Below, one piece after another: positions 27,901 through 35,182 of a stretch of 64,000 nt of DNA. Under the pieces are notes generated by a model. That model was not told the origin of the DNA, searched no databases, and saw only the letters and a program-made list of their open reading frames with translations. Both the position numbers and the translations under genes were made by a program. Position 1 is the first letter of the stretch, and every line of letters starts with the position of its first letter. Source of the DNA: Candidatus Hydrogenedentota bacterium (GTDB lineage Bacteria; Hydrogenedentota; Hydrogenedentia; Hydrogenedentales; JAEUWI01); the NCBI GenBank assembly GCA_019637335.1, contig JAHBVV010000031.1, positions 21,653-85,652 on the forward strand, written 5' to 3'.

Positions 27901-30900
27901 ACATCGAGGAAGTCGGGTTGTGGTAGGGCTCGTTCGCCATCGCGCCTTCGGACGCGAGATAAACCTCGCCCGCGTTGCCCGCGTTGATCAGCCCCGTGTC
28001 GAACGGAGGCCAGGAACTGTAACGCGGCAGCGTCGGCTGCTGCGGCGGATTCGGGAAGAAAACCGACCGCGGATCGTTGAGCTGCGCGTCGATCGCGTCG
28101 CCGCTGAGCTTGAACGGCACCGTCTCGAAGGAATACTGCGACGACGTCAGGGTGTCGTCCGCCAGCAGCCCGCCCCGCCCCGCCACGGAGGCGCCGATAA
28201 GCGTGATGCCGTCGGTAATGTCCGGGAAACCGCCGAGGCTGAAAAAGCTGTTAAAGCGGGATTCGAGGATACCCACGCTGAACAGCGAAGCGCCGTCGAA
28301 CGCGCCGGTCACGGGATCCACGCCGGCGAGCGAGGGATCGGTCCAGAAAGCGTCGCTTGCCTTGGCGCCGCTGTAATACGTAAACGGGGCCGACGCGCCG
28401 ATGTTCTGCCCCATCTGAACGAAGGTCTCTTTGGCGTACAGGTTGTTCGTGCTGTAGGTCAGCACCAGGTCGTGCACTTCGAATCCGGAACGCTGCGGTT
28501 TGACCGTGTTGCGATCAGAGTAGCGCTCGGGCCACCACGGTTCCACCGGATAGAGCTGGTCCAGCGTCGGACAGGGGAACTGGTCCGGCGGGCACAAGTA
28601 ATCCACAATCGGGTCGTCCTGCGCGTAGCCCGTGCGGAAATTCCGCACGCCGCTCGGGTCGATCTGGCGGCCCGACGGGAACAGGTTGGCGGGGATTTGG
28701 TTGCTGAACCAGATGCCGCCTTCCCAGTGCCCCGGTTCGCTCGGCGCGCCGCTCGATGAGCCCGGGCGCCCGGTCGACCAGCGCCGCGGTTCAATAAAGG
28801 CCCGGAAATCCGCGCCCAGTGCCAGGCCGGTGCCGTCGCCCGGCACCCCGGAAATGTCCTGGAAGCCGCTGTCGGCGCGTACGGTGACAAAGTAATCCGC
28901 GCGCGGCCTGCGGGTGCCGTAGGGATCGGGGATGGACTCCAAGAGTCCGTTGGGGGTGTTGTTCAGGCTGAAGGAGCCTCGGCGGTTTACGCCAGCCAGC
29001 GGAATGCGGAGCTTCCACCACGGATCGCCGCCGCCCGGCGGGAAGGGAATGTACTCCCACTCCAGCAGGCCCGGCTCGACAAATCCCTCGCCGCTGATAT
29101 CCGCGCCAAAGAACGCCCCGGGGAACATCGGGTCGTCATCGAAGGTGACGCCGATGCTGCCGGCGTTGGACGGAACGTCGAAGATGCCGTTGTTCTGATT
29201 GTCGCTGTCGTGGTAGACCCACAGGCCGTTGAAGGCGTAGTCCACATTGGAGGCTGTTCCGAGGATACCGTTCGTCTCCGACGTGACCGTGTCCAAGCCC
29301 TCGGTCGGATCAAAGCCCCCGTTGCCGCGCGGTCCGTAGGGATCCCCGCCGATATCCGTAAGGATGACGTTTATTTCACGCAAGGCTACCGCGTCGAGCG
29401 GCTCGACCAGGCCGAATTGCGCCGCGTGCGCGTTGATCGCGATTACCGGAATCCAAGTCTCGATCGGGAAGAGTTCGCGCAGGTCGAGCCACTCGCCGGT
29501 AACGGCGTTGATGATGGTGTCGCCCACGTCCCAGCGTGGGCGGATGTGCTCGCCGTAGGGCGTGTACATCTTGATGTCGTGGTTCACGCGGTCGTAGGAG
29601 CGATCGCCCGGCGCGGAGAAGAAGTCGTCCCAGCCGCTCTGATCCCACACCTCGAAACTGGCGGAGTAGCCCGCCTCCGCCGCCTCAACCTCGCCCGCGA
29701 AGAAATCGGGCGAGAAACTGTCCAGCAGATCGCCCTCCGCGTTGCGCGGCATCGGGTCCACGCGGCGGCCCTGGCTGTATGCGCCGTCCGCGACATAGGG
29801 CTGCATGCGGGCGCCCGAAATCACCACGCCCAGCGACTTTCCGGAGGTCCAGGCGCTCGAAAGGCGAACCGCAACAATGTACACGTTGTGCGGGCTCGGC
29901 CCGGCCGTTACCCATTCATTGAACGGGAATTTCGGGTTGATCCCGGTCGCCGCCGGAAAGTCCGCAAACGGATCGTTCGGATCGAAACCCGCCGCGTTGG
30001 GATCGAAGGTAAAGTTCAGGTCGTAGAAGGTGTCGTTGACCCGGTAGTTCCGGTTGTTCGGCCCGGAGACCAGGTTGCCGCCGCCGCGCGTCAGGCCCGG
30101 GCGCACCGGCATCTCGTACGGATAGCCGTGCGCGTCCCACGTCAAGAAAGGGAAGCTGGAATCGTAGCGCGTGCCCGTGCTGCGCCCGTCCCACACGCCA
30201 TCGGGACCGTCTTCGCCGTTGTCCCGGAAAATCCCGAATTCGAGAAAATCGATTTCCTGCGGCCGCGCGCCCGCGGGATACGGGCGGGAGGCCGGCCCCC
30301 CGTCCCAGAGGCCGGCGGTAATCTCAAACTGAAGGTTCGTCAGCGTGCGCGGCGCAAAATCATCTTCGCCGTGCGACATTTCAATGAGGAACAGCGGCAC
30401 CCAGTCGTTCAACGGGAGCAGGCCCGCCTCGTCAAAGTCGCCCACGAGGGAGGTCGCCGTGAAGTTGGCGGACGGCGGCTGTTCCCCGGCGTTCGACACA
30501 ATGATCTGCTCAATAAACGCGGCCCCGGCCGGCGGGCATCGCTGGCCACCGGTGAATACGAGCTGAATGCCAACATCGTATTCGCCCTCCGCGAGGGGCA
30601 GCGTGTTGTCGCCGCCATCGCCATCCAGGCGCACCCGGCCGCCATTGATGCTGGCGTCGCGGATAATGGTGCGGTCAACTTCGAAGTTTCCTTCCGCGTC
30701 CGCCTCCATACTGCGAATGCGCCAGATGACGTTCTGCAAACCGGGAATGTTGGGCGAGCCGTTGAAGGTCGAGAGATTCGACAACGTAGGCTGGAACGCC
30801 GCCGGGCCCGTGGGGGGGTCAATCCCGATGTTCAGCGTGATCTGGTTGCAGTCCACCTGCTTCTCGCCGCCGGTGGCCCCGGCGGTCAGGGCGGGAAGCG

Positions 30901-31240
30901 CAACCGCCGCCGCGCTGGACGCAAGCCGGATCTCGGGCGCCTCCGGATCGGCGCTGTCCACCGGCGCGTCCACCGTCACGTGGACTTCCGGAAGCCGTGG
31001 ATCGCGCGCGGACGCGTTGATCGGAACAATGTTCACCACCGGACGGGCATCCGCCGCGGGCTCGGGCGTCGCCGCCCCGTCCGCCGGAAGTTCGGGCGCA
31101 CTGGCCGATGCGGGTTCCAGGGCGGCGGCCGCGGAGGCTGCCTCCGCGGCGCGTGGCCCGTTGCTCTGCCACGTCACTACCCCGATTGCCAGTAGACCCA
31201 AGAGGGTAAAGCCTGCCAAGGCGCCGTGCTTTTTGCTCAC
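18932..31240 (-). CDS. Giant (4102-aa) modular cell-surface protein
   Basis: Very large exported protein of unknown function, starting at GTG with a GGAGGAG ribosome site. An N-terminal signal/anchor helix lies at about 7-25. The body is an internal duplication, copy A about 255-1975 and copy B about 2210-3865. The copies share segments such as EYIPFPPGGGDPWWKL and SGVLLWEDRN/SGVLLYEDTN. Between the copies are two PKD-like domains (about 1973-2180; VVWNFGDGNT and YSWNFGDGNT) and a linker of 11 Gly-Glu pairs near 2190-2210. Copy B carries an inserted SGNH-like domain at about 3153-3440 after a poly-Gly linker. Two IPT/TIG-like domains lie at about 3867-4055. The tail (GCGAGGAGGG, hydrophobic helix, KRGARKA) resembles sorting signals such as MYXO-CTERM. 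I infer a surface-anchored T2SS-exported protein. Confidence 0.88.
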   Translation of the reverse strand: MSKKHGALAGFTLLGLLAIGVVTWQSNGPRAAEAASAAAALEPASASAPELPADGAATPEPAADARPVVNIVPINASARDPRLPEVHVTVDAPVDSADPEAPEIRLASSAAAVALPALTAGATGGEKQVDCNQITLNIGIDPPTGPAAFQPTLSNLSTFNGSPNIPGLQNVIWRIRSMEADAEGNFEVDRTIIRDASINGGRVRLDGDGGDNTLPLAEGEYDVGIQLVFTGGQRCPPAGAAFIEQIIVSNAGEQPPSANFTATSLVGDFDEAGLLPLNDWVPLFLIEMSHGEDDFAPRTLTNLQFEITAGLWDGGPASRPYPAGARPQEIDFLEFGIFRDNGEDGPDGVWDGRSTGTRYDSSFPFLTWDAHGYPYEMPVRPGLTRGGGNLVSGPNNRNYRVNDTFYDLNFTFDPNAAGFDPNDPFADFPAATGINPKFPFNEWVTAGPSPHNVYIVAVRLSSAWTSGKSLGVVISGARMQPYVADGAYSQGRRVDPMPRNAEGDLLDSFSPDFFAGEVEAAEAGYSASFEVWDQSGWDDFFSAPGDRSYDRVNHDIKMYTPYGEHIRPRWDVGDTIINAVTGEWLDLRELFPIETWIPVIAINAHAAQFGLVEPLDAVALREINVILTDIGGDPYGPRGNGGFDPTEGLDTVTSETNGILGTASNVDYAFNGLWVYHDSDNQNNGIFDVPSNAGSIGVTFDDDPMFPGAFFGADISGEGFVEPGLLEWEYIPFPPGGGDPWWKLRIPLAGVNRRGSFSLNNTPNGLLESIPDPYGTRRPRADYFVTVRADSGFQDISGVPGDGTGLALGADFRAFIEPRRWSTGRPGSSSGAPSEPGHWEGGIWFSNQIPANLFPSGRQIDPSGVRNFRTGYAQDDPIVDYLCPPDQFPCPTLDQLYPVEPWWPERYSDRNTVKPQRSGFEVHDLVLTYSTNNLYAKETFVQMGQNIGASAPFTYYSGAKASDAFWTDPSLAGVDPVTGAFDGASLFSVGILESRFNSFFSLGGFPDITDGITLIGASVAGRGGLLADDTLTSSQYSFETVPFKLSGDAIDAQLNDPRSVFFPNPPQQPTLPRYSSWPPFDTGLINAGNAGEVYLASEGAMANEPYHNPTSSMSEFTYSDDVYVFVAQDPQYGAIGNVAGMWLVDEHGARARILSNTGNALTLQDGHRFYLDRFLMAGQELTLPRHPFGVQQNARVARGKWMIVSDTLVRGEYPRMSNWPAGLDRDVSQDLRGLRAARLLKQYASFNSQPTAMLGINLIGADDQTVNSFPNLSVNAITVAFWGPEFGINDLARLDPDGLLSSSGVLLYEDTNQNGVFDAPIFREGSSTPQFIDRIVPVEPRSLNWRTEPEPINLYGKLDPDTGNYAADDLSGDGIVFTGNQNDPAEVAAFRATLSAEDAARFDGLSDRAWVLTLHLDDLWTVPQSDTRTGGPNGSFGDTGGETGGGDAGGGTGGGGTGIGGGDDDDDNDRGRNKSVGGRWPSFWTSAPTLLDLDAPQPKALPAGGNQGDDLFIVVRTSETIGAFKEFRAVIPARLPNRSPVAEQIAGIEVSPRTYPVVGSFEKVNPDEGALGDFFGHDMLAIDVPARIVTENINGPAVASSFPASVQPGSPPGAVLGIDASTNRPENILGEGATGVAGTGAFTTTGVTWTDDIVGDWLIAMWRDPDLDGDGITAPDRVEAYEITAVSGSTLTLRAGTPANGSPWQVVRNPTFLEQVIVELYDVGNDGKFDPQRDLLPLNHEDPANGALSGLSLYRDNDAHPLNTNGRFDPPFLNPETQQLEYIDLPIALDDAPKFIGLVGEPERQVKFVFSSPGTDNLVGRDALAYEAQPRLRQPIPNRFGQANSDPEFGSDFFVVVRTSRNMSLGDDFQAAIVSWGPNTPTEPDPDNFSPDLRGTSGQREDEFDIFSEFPWGARGLGFISFFKDRPEVRYWTYNKDRRRVEPMTELDHSQDDKNVRHWIRTNPNVAGRSRTIVSTASPTIDFTVDRNRQSVGQPVTFTLCVTDTDVTRVVWNFGDGNTLEDLNPTPIAPDPDNPSVTCFEYQHIYEDEGTYTVSVTVTDGNGVEDTVTRVNVIQIVPFPFADFIGAPLDGALTPDPGGQLPDGLDVQFTDLSQGGPDYEVVSYSWNFGDGNTSTNQNPVHRYTAEGFYTVSLQVVFRNRETDEEVVRTIELLNYITVRPCVGPGCADPGEGEGEGEGEGEGEGEGEGEDQPTADFTVTSMIRDGEALIPLMNWVPLLNVVMATDPENPAARILSSITFQVHGDPRSSADLGYINSGGPEASDLLEFGIFYENFSTDDEDNNNLNAAHDFLLATWDAAGDDLVTLDTTGGNLTYTVNFIGSGTPEDPEVFVPAGPTGDNTIDGNSFIIAFRTSATWRTHLSLSTTVLDAEMVIPDADGTFPVDAEGAPIDSYTPNFFENEILDEDGGYSSSFGVFDARGNNDGDNLFPNNNNWNHPFVLHLPTAEFARPRWNTPGKLLTVAGAEGLQLRQLIAIEEWVNVININLHATRAEHFDFFDPLATSGHFYAEGKQPSIQQVNLILTDIGADPFGVPGNGGFDPRTDLDSITYSSVRQIGSEIARAPNFTFNGAWVWVDGNNNGIFDPPTPAENNFGVQFNGDFPLRPLAVRDAIWEYIPFPPGGGDPWWKLSLDFDLLRIFGTSDGDEGRIEAIPDDVIDSELADDFPATDISPDYFVVIRTDSGFKDVSQGVGDGQGVQPGADFRAFIEPRRFDTATQSFEGGIYVNAQIPGPGFAVSQNDRVYTTWQDDPRWGADEPWWNERTMNEKSAKPIRVGLEVHDLTMTYGSHNLEFARGSDLAFGFPFSASYCYGFSNGIFDPTDFDRWMDPLGIQQSRFLNVHSVGVESFQPLYTVDFQIFDDSESIRTLLSVGDFQYPFETVPFGSGARNETPRSSAIGQQPVQPALPRFGTWPGALLPGQYPRLSDWAPEDARARLLVQRTDINNRHQPLLGINTVGSADPVVNAASETYISEINLAFWGPDFTPETLYPLDPAGINLDSGVLLWEDRNTEGDFLLSQGAYLNLTDFNDFLDPGQILFNEDQVVPLNNARWGAAPELIDLDGDGAPDDLDGNGLIDDGDRAWVLKLQLRTLWPLPHNDSGGVGAAVSNLFLCQGSTGAGTGSGGGGGGGGGGGGTTDDVLYIHHGAGSSWLSAGLSDALLAKAYVDERNDIRELTDVPSDSGRPDSLSPTPGNFTDIRHWLLWFNDYLRGIRDHDTADGINRIVMFNSDAFTNLLEGVGSVPGDPFGSAQTFENYKAVFQHPSGPGTGAIYNGPNGVVYRPLEDVFAANPDMMFVVLTAPPLPAGQTTDAEADLARQWADWLVNTWQAGYNSRNPSLKNVVVFDWFGFLARPASAGAGLRHRLKEEYTRSGSTLPNNDALRASTEFFISGTDSTDSLLDLAVEAFPRIDFTLPSKLVIAGGNTDLSNKALDLDAPQSGDDLFITVKVSDKAAANSQFRALIPATLPSRPEGRREAGIRFTPTGHASAGALVKSNPDEAPVQDFYGHDVVTMNIPLKLRDLTSQSATIDIGGAAVAAMGLDISTNRRDEVRATGRTGVGTPNTFTVAGAGWTPGAFVGDYLIDSRYEAYEITGNTATALTLLSGEPRDGGWKIVQNPTFLEQVVVEFYNEGTTAEFDVATDLLPMNIDQRLSGVALYRDNDFHPENRNGHFDANIDIPVPLDARPQLFGTTGDAQQVKFVFSLPGTGFAGDDPAALPRNRQWAPNSWDGEYAESDFFVVIRASEDMQVNDNFRIGIVSWGPSTPTEPDPYLFARLSGPAREDFRKFQEFPWGNRGVGFISIFKDGPVRYFMDGTRPGLKVDNSGFNWVRTHSNQKKRSGVFTARAVPVGPTSVVINSASTTELPAQTLEDNPFSFVIFGSGFGSKPEVVLTGYDVTVNQATNTSISVTIRTIPGQSPQEPIVLIVRNPDTGKEASRTNLFTLVSGTGDVAPSITRVTPQRAEKSDFPVRIIGENFPDAEDLVVMFGNTVMNDLFVSGGGTSITVGFPQGGFAGVGKMNVTVRNTANGTQAMKLNAFDFVSQPDVGKLPGCGAGGAGGGTPLGDLLVLIAAALFLGGGLWKRGARKA

Positions 31241-31270
31241 GTTTGAACTCTCCTCCGGCGGAAAATAAGA

Positions 31271-31300
31271 CTCCCCCGCACGGCCAGGCGCCGTGGGGGC
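31271..31300 (-). promoter_or_regulatory. Terminator-like hairpin in the leader of the giant gene (possible attenuator)
   Basis: On the minus strand CCCCCACGGC pairs with GCCGTGCGGGGG (small GC bulge), giving a strong hairpin. It is followed by AGTCTTATTTTCC, then the GGAGGAG ribosome site and GTG start. An upstream leader stretch containing GGCGCCG could pair with the hairpin's left arm as an alternative fold. This layout is that of a transcription attenuator, but no known ligand-binding class was recognised. Confidence 0.5.
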
Positions 31301-31494
31301 GAAACAGCTCGCAGTTCTTCTAAGGGGGTGTAACCCAGATTCGGCAACTCACCCGCCGGATAGATCCCTCCCATGAGATCCCCATCCTCCAGGTGGCCCG
31401 GCGCGACCGGGGAAAGCAATTTGCCTCTCCACGACCGGCGCCACGGCCTCAAACGTTGCAAAACCATAAATGTCCCCAATTTGTTGTCCCGTTG

Positions 31495-31523
31495 TTTATA
31501 GCATAGCGGGGGCAGCGTGTCAA
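31495..31523 (-). promoter_or_regulatory. Strong sigma70-type promoter of the giant surface-protein gene
   Basis: Minus-strand TTGACA, a 17-nt spacer, then TATAAA. Predicted transcription starts near 31488, leaving an untranslated leader of roughly 250 nt before the GTG start. There is no other convincing gene in the 372-bp interval between this gene and the upstream DUF4340 gene. Confidence 0.78.
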
Positions 31524-31612
31524 TAGTAAAACCCGCTGCAATTGCCCACACCACTATAAGTTAGGCGCGGTCCGGCTCGCCCCGGCTGGACAGTATTCGC
31601 GCTTTTTGTCTA

Positions 31613-33505
31613 TTAATTACCCGTTCTCCCGCCGCCCGAACGCGTACGGATACCCGCAACCGCCGAACCAACCTGCTCGATAAGCGACTGCTTCACCCGA
31701 TACACACCCGGTCGGGACGCCGTGCGCGCAAAGCGCTCGTCATCAATGCCCGGCGTCACCGCCCCGATTTCGAGCGGTCCCAACACCACCGGATCACCGC
31801 CGTCATGCTCCGGCGCCAGCGTCACCTGGATGGTGAAGCGGGGCGCGTCAAAGCCATATTCCGGCGAATCCGCCTCCGTCGATTCCTCCACGGCAACCGC
31901 CCGAAGGCCCGCCACCGCCAGCAGCAGCGTCATCGCGTCCTGCTGGTTCGGCATGAACCGGTCTTCCGGCGCGGTCACCACCCAACGGTTATACGCTTTT
32001 TCGAGCGTATATTCCACCCCGTCAAATTGGAAGACCATCTTCTGCGCGCGATCCAGTGAAAACCGCAGTAGCGACAAGTCCCGGAAATGTTGCGGCGAAG
32101 CGATCGCGAAGGCCACGTGCTCCTTCGGCACGCCCGCCACTTCGCCCGCATCCGTCAGCGCGTAGTAGCGATCCGGGTCGCCGGGATCGGGCGTCAGCCG
32201 GATTTCCAGCGGCTCCTCGCCCTCCGCGCCGGAGAAGCGGATGATCGCCTCCGGGTCGTCCAGCCCGTAGACTTCGGGCCCCTCGGGATAGAACTGCACG
32301 CCCTCGACGGACTTCAGCGCCGCGATATAGTGCGTCACGTACAACTCGTCGGTGTCGTCCAGCGGCGGGTCCACCATGGACCAGGCGTCGCCCTCGGAGG
32401 CGAGGCGCTCCAGCGTAAACGACGAATCCCGCCCGATATACTCGAGCTTGCGGAACGCGCCGATCCGCCGTGCAATCAGACGCCGCTCGCGGAGCGCGTT
32501 GATCCGCGGGTACAGCCGCGTGATGTGGCCATCCATCAGGAACACCGCCGGCTCCCCCTCCTTCCGGACCCACACGCCGCTGGCCCCACCCTCGCCGCCG
32601 ACCGCGCCCATATCCCCGAAATAGAAGGTTTGCCGCCCGCCGCCTTCCGCGCCGTTCTCGATCGTTATGCGGGCCGTCGCGGGTTCCAGGCCATAGTCGG
32701 CGTAGGACTCCGGCGCGTCCACGAAATGCCGACCTCGCGCGTACTGGATCTCCTTGACCAGCTCGTCCACCTTCTCCTGGTTCGCCGCCGTGCTCACCGG
32801 GGAAATTTGCATCCACGGCGCCTCGGCGGAGGATCGCTCGACGATAATCACCACGTCCGATTCCGTGCCCACCGGCGGCGGGTCGGTCACCACCTCGAGC
32901 TGCCGCTCGTATTCCGCTTCGGTCATGATGCGCGCGAACTCCAGGCGCAGCACCGGCGCCTCGTGCCGGTCCACCAGCCAGGACTGGCGCAGCAGTTCCA
33001 GCGGGCGGTCCAGCTCAAACACGGCCTCCTTCTTCACCAGAAACACCGGGCCATCGTCCAGCTGGGCGTAGCGCAGGGTCTGTGTTGGCTCGAGAAACCC
33101 GAAGCGCAACGTGTGCCGCGCGCCCCCCGACTCCAGGCCGACCACCAGCCGCGGCAGCTCCAGCCCGTACGCCTCCAGCCCCAGCGCGCCCTCCGGAAGT
33201 GTGCGCTCGTTCATCAGCCTGGCCGTCTGCTCCGCGACCCGGTCCCAAAGCTCCGCATTCGGCTTGATCGTCGGGTTCGGCTCGCGGATCGTCCAGCTCC
33301 CCGACTCGTCACGCGCGCCGGCGGTGGGCTCGGCGTCCACCTGATCGATGGAGAGGCGCTCGATATCCGCCCCTTCGAAGCTGAACACGCGCTTCGCTTC
33401 CTGCGCCAGCTGCTCGCTCTGCGCCTGAAAATACTGCCAGCCAAAATACGCCAGAATCAGCAGCGCGAGCAGCGCGCCCAATTGCACCGTGTTCCGAAAC
33501 TTCAT
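31613..33505 (-). CDS. DUF4340-type membrane-anchored protein
   Basis: Accessory protein of the gliding-type ABC module, function unproven. It has 630 residues from an ATG that overlaps the stop of the GldG-like gene (ATGA). A longer in-frame extension into that gene is rejected. An N-terminal transmembrane helix lies at about 8-26 (LGALLALLILAYFGWQYF). The long periplasmic part has repeated beta-rich DUF4340 units, each with a Tyr-Gly-Leu motif (AYGLELPRL, YADYGLEPATA, VYGLDDPEA, EYGFDAPRF), suggesting four related modules. It is the last gene of a translationally coupled four-gene unit. Confidence 0.82.
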   Translation of the reverse strand: MKFRNTVQLGALLALLILAYFGWQYFQAQSEQLAQEAKRVFSFEGADIERLSIDQVDAEPTAGARDESGSWTIREPNPTIKPNAELWDRVAEQTARLMNERTLPEGALGLEAYGLELPRLVVGLESGGARHTLRFGFLEPTQTLRYAQLDDGPVFLVKKEAVFELDRPLELLRQSWLVDRHEAPVLRLEFARIMTEAEYERQLEVVTDPPPVGTESDVVIIVERSSAEAPWMQISPVSTAANQEKVDELVKEIQYARGRHFVDAPESYADYGLEPATARITIENGAEGGGRQTFYFGDMGAVGGEGGASGVWVRKEGEPAVFLMDGHITRLYPRINALRERRLIARRIGAFRKLEYIGRDSSFTLERLASEGDAWSMVDPPLDDTDELYVTHYIAALKSVEGVQFYPEGPEVYGLDDPEAIIRFSGAEGEEPLEIRLTPDPGDPDRYYALTDAGEVAGVPKEHVAFAIASPQHFRDLSLLRFSLDRAQKMVFQFDGVEYTLEKAYNRWVVTAPEDRFMPNQQDAMTLLLAVAGLRAVAVEESTEADSPEYGFDAPRFTIQVTLAPEHDGGDPVVLGPLEIGAVTPGIDDERFARTASRPGVYRVKQSLIEQVGSAVAGIRTRSGGGRTGN

Positions 33506-35178
33506 CGGTACTTTCTCCGCAGGATATACACCGCGATGCCCGCCGCGATAATCAATTGCACCGTCAGCAGCGTGCTCACCCAGACGATGGCGCGCTTGTC
33601 CCGGTCGCTCAATACGATGGCCCGGTCCGTCTTCCCGGACGGGCGGATCGCGATCAGGTCCTCGCGCTCGCTGAGCCACGCGAACGTGTTCAGCATGAGG
33701 TTCAGGTTGCCCTGGACCTCCGTCATCAGCTGGCCGTTCGTCACGAAATCCGCATCGCCTACCACCACCACCCGGCTCGTCACCGGCTGGCCCGTTTCGT
33801 CCACGTTCTCCGTTCGCCGGACCGCCGCCGCCGCGATGGGCAACGGCCCGCCCCGCTCTTCCGCGTGCCGTACAAGCGGCCCGCCTTCGCGGAGTCCCTT
33901 GACGTCCGACTCGGCCCAGTAATCCGGCGTGCTGCGAAGCAATTCGGTCACCACCACGCCGTCCGGAACCTTCTCCGCGCGCGACACCGACCGGACCGAC
34001 CCCAGCAGCAGCGCCTGGTCGAGGCTGTTCGTGATCGCGTGCTCCTTGTGGAACGACCCGTTGTACTGCATGAAGCCCGCGTCCACCCCTTCAAACGGCG
34101 CGTCGCTGTTGCGCAGTTCGAGCTGCCACGGCTTCTCCCGATCCTTCGAAAGCAACACATCGCTCCCCACCTGGATGCCAAACCGGGATTCCAGCCAGGG
34201 CCGTAACTGCTCGCCATGCCCGAGCGCGGCGTTCACCTCGGTCCACGGCTCCAGCAGCACCAGCAGGCGCCCGCCCTGCTCCAGGTAATCGTCGATCGCC
34301 TGAATCTCCAGCGGGTGCAGGTCGCCGCCCGGGTTGTTAATCACCAGGATATCGAGCTCCGGGGGCACTTCCGGGTTGCTGATCTGAATCGCCACCCGCC
34401 CGATCTGATACGACTCGCCCACGAGCAGGTTGCCAAACGCCGAACCGCCCGTTTGCGGATCCGTGTCGCTCAAATCCCGCTCCTGGTGGCCCGTGAGAAA
34501 GCCCACGTGCAGCTCGCTGTCCCGCAGCACGTTAATCAGCGCATTGGTGAAATCGCGCTCCTCCAGCCGCGGGCTGCCCCCGCTCAGCGTAATCACCCGC
34601 TGCCGCCCCCCAGACCGGATCACGATAGTGCCCTGCGTGGAGACGTGCGTCAGCCCCATCGCCTCAAGCCGCGGCATCTCGATCTGCGGATCCAGCTCCT
34701 CCACCTTCAGCAGCCCCGTGTGTTTCCGGCACTGCTCCAGAAAGCGCAGCGTCTTGTCGCGCGCGATCCACACCAGTTCGTCGTCCAGCCGCAGGAAGAG
34801 ACAAAGAACCTCCACTTCGCGGTTCATCGACTGGAGCACCTGCACCGTCTGCGGCGCCAGTTCGCGACGCCCCTCCTGCGTCAGATCCCACGAGGCGTCC
34901 CACTTGGAGAAAAAGACGAACAGCACAACGCAGATGCCCAGGAAAAAGAAGGTCGAAAGCGCCGCGTTCACGCCGCCCGCGGCCCAACCCTCCCAGCCGG
35001 CGCTCCCGGCGAGACCGGCGGTCGCCATCACAAGCCACGCCGCGCCAAGCGCCAGGCCGAGCAACAGCGCGCCCCACACCGCGCCCGCGTACGCGCTCTG
35101 CTGCCACACGAGCAGGTTCAATGAAATCGCCAGGCATCCCGCCGACGCCAGGCCCGTCAGGGTTCGTATACGTGACAC
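33502..35178 (-). CDS. GldG-like ABC transporter auxiliary protein
   Basis: Homologous by architecture to the GldG/ABC-type auxiliary component of gliding-motility transporters. It has 558 residues from a GTG start 4 nt after the permease stop; a GGAGGGG ribosome site lies inside the permease gene. Two or more transmembrane helices are near the N-terminus (about 8-95), followed by a large extracytoplasmic domain. That domain includes GFLTGHQERDLSD and LDILVINNPGGDLHPLEIQA, as in the ABC_transp_aux family. A C-terminal helix at about 530-552 precedes a basic RRKYR tail. It overlaps the DUF4340 gene. Confidence 0.85.
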   Translation of the reverse strand: MSRIRTLTGLASAGCLAISLNLLVWQQSAYAGAVWGALLLGLALGAAWLVMATAGLAGSAGWEGWAAGGVNAALSTFFFLGICVVLFVFFSKWDASWDLTQEGRRELAPQTVQVLQSMNREVEVLCLFLRLDDELVWIARDKTLRFLEQCRKHTGLLKVEELDPQIEMPRLEAMGLTHVSTQGTIVIRSGGRQRVITLSGGSPRLEERDFTNALINVLRDSELHVGFLTGHQERDLSDTDPQTGGSAFGNLLVGESYQIGRVAIQISNPEVPPELDILVINNPGGDLHPLEIQAIDDYLEQGGRLLVLLEPWTEVNAALGHGEQLRPWLESRFGIQVGSDVLLSKDREKPWQLELRNSDAPFEGVDAGFMQYNGSFHKEHAITNSLDQALLLGSVRSVSRAEKVPDGVVVTELLRSTPDYWAESDVKGLREGGPLVRHAEERGGPLPIAAAAVRRTENVDETGQPVTSRVVVVGDADFVTNGQLMTEVQGNLNLMLNTFAWLSEREDLIAIRPSGKTDRAIVLSDRDKRAIVWVSTLLTVQLIIAAGIAVYILRRKYR

Positions 35179-35182
35179 GCTG

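Noticed and set aside
31300..31450. Known riboswitch (c-di-GMP-I or cobalamin) in the leader
   Set aside because: Consensus elements such as GCAAACC/GCAAAGCC or a B12 box are not present; left as an unassigned structured leader.
31237..31554. 105-codon minus-strand frame in the leader of the giant gene
   Set aside because: It would start upstream of the predicted transcription start and lacks a ribosome site; the leader's structure is better explained as regulatory RNA.
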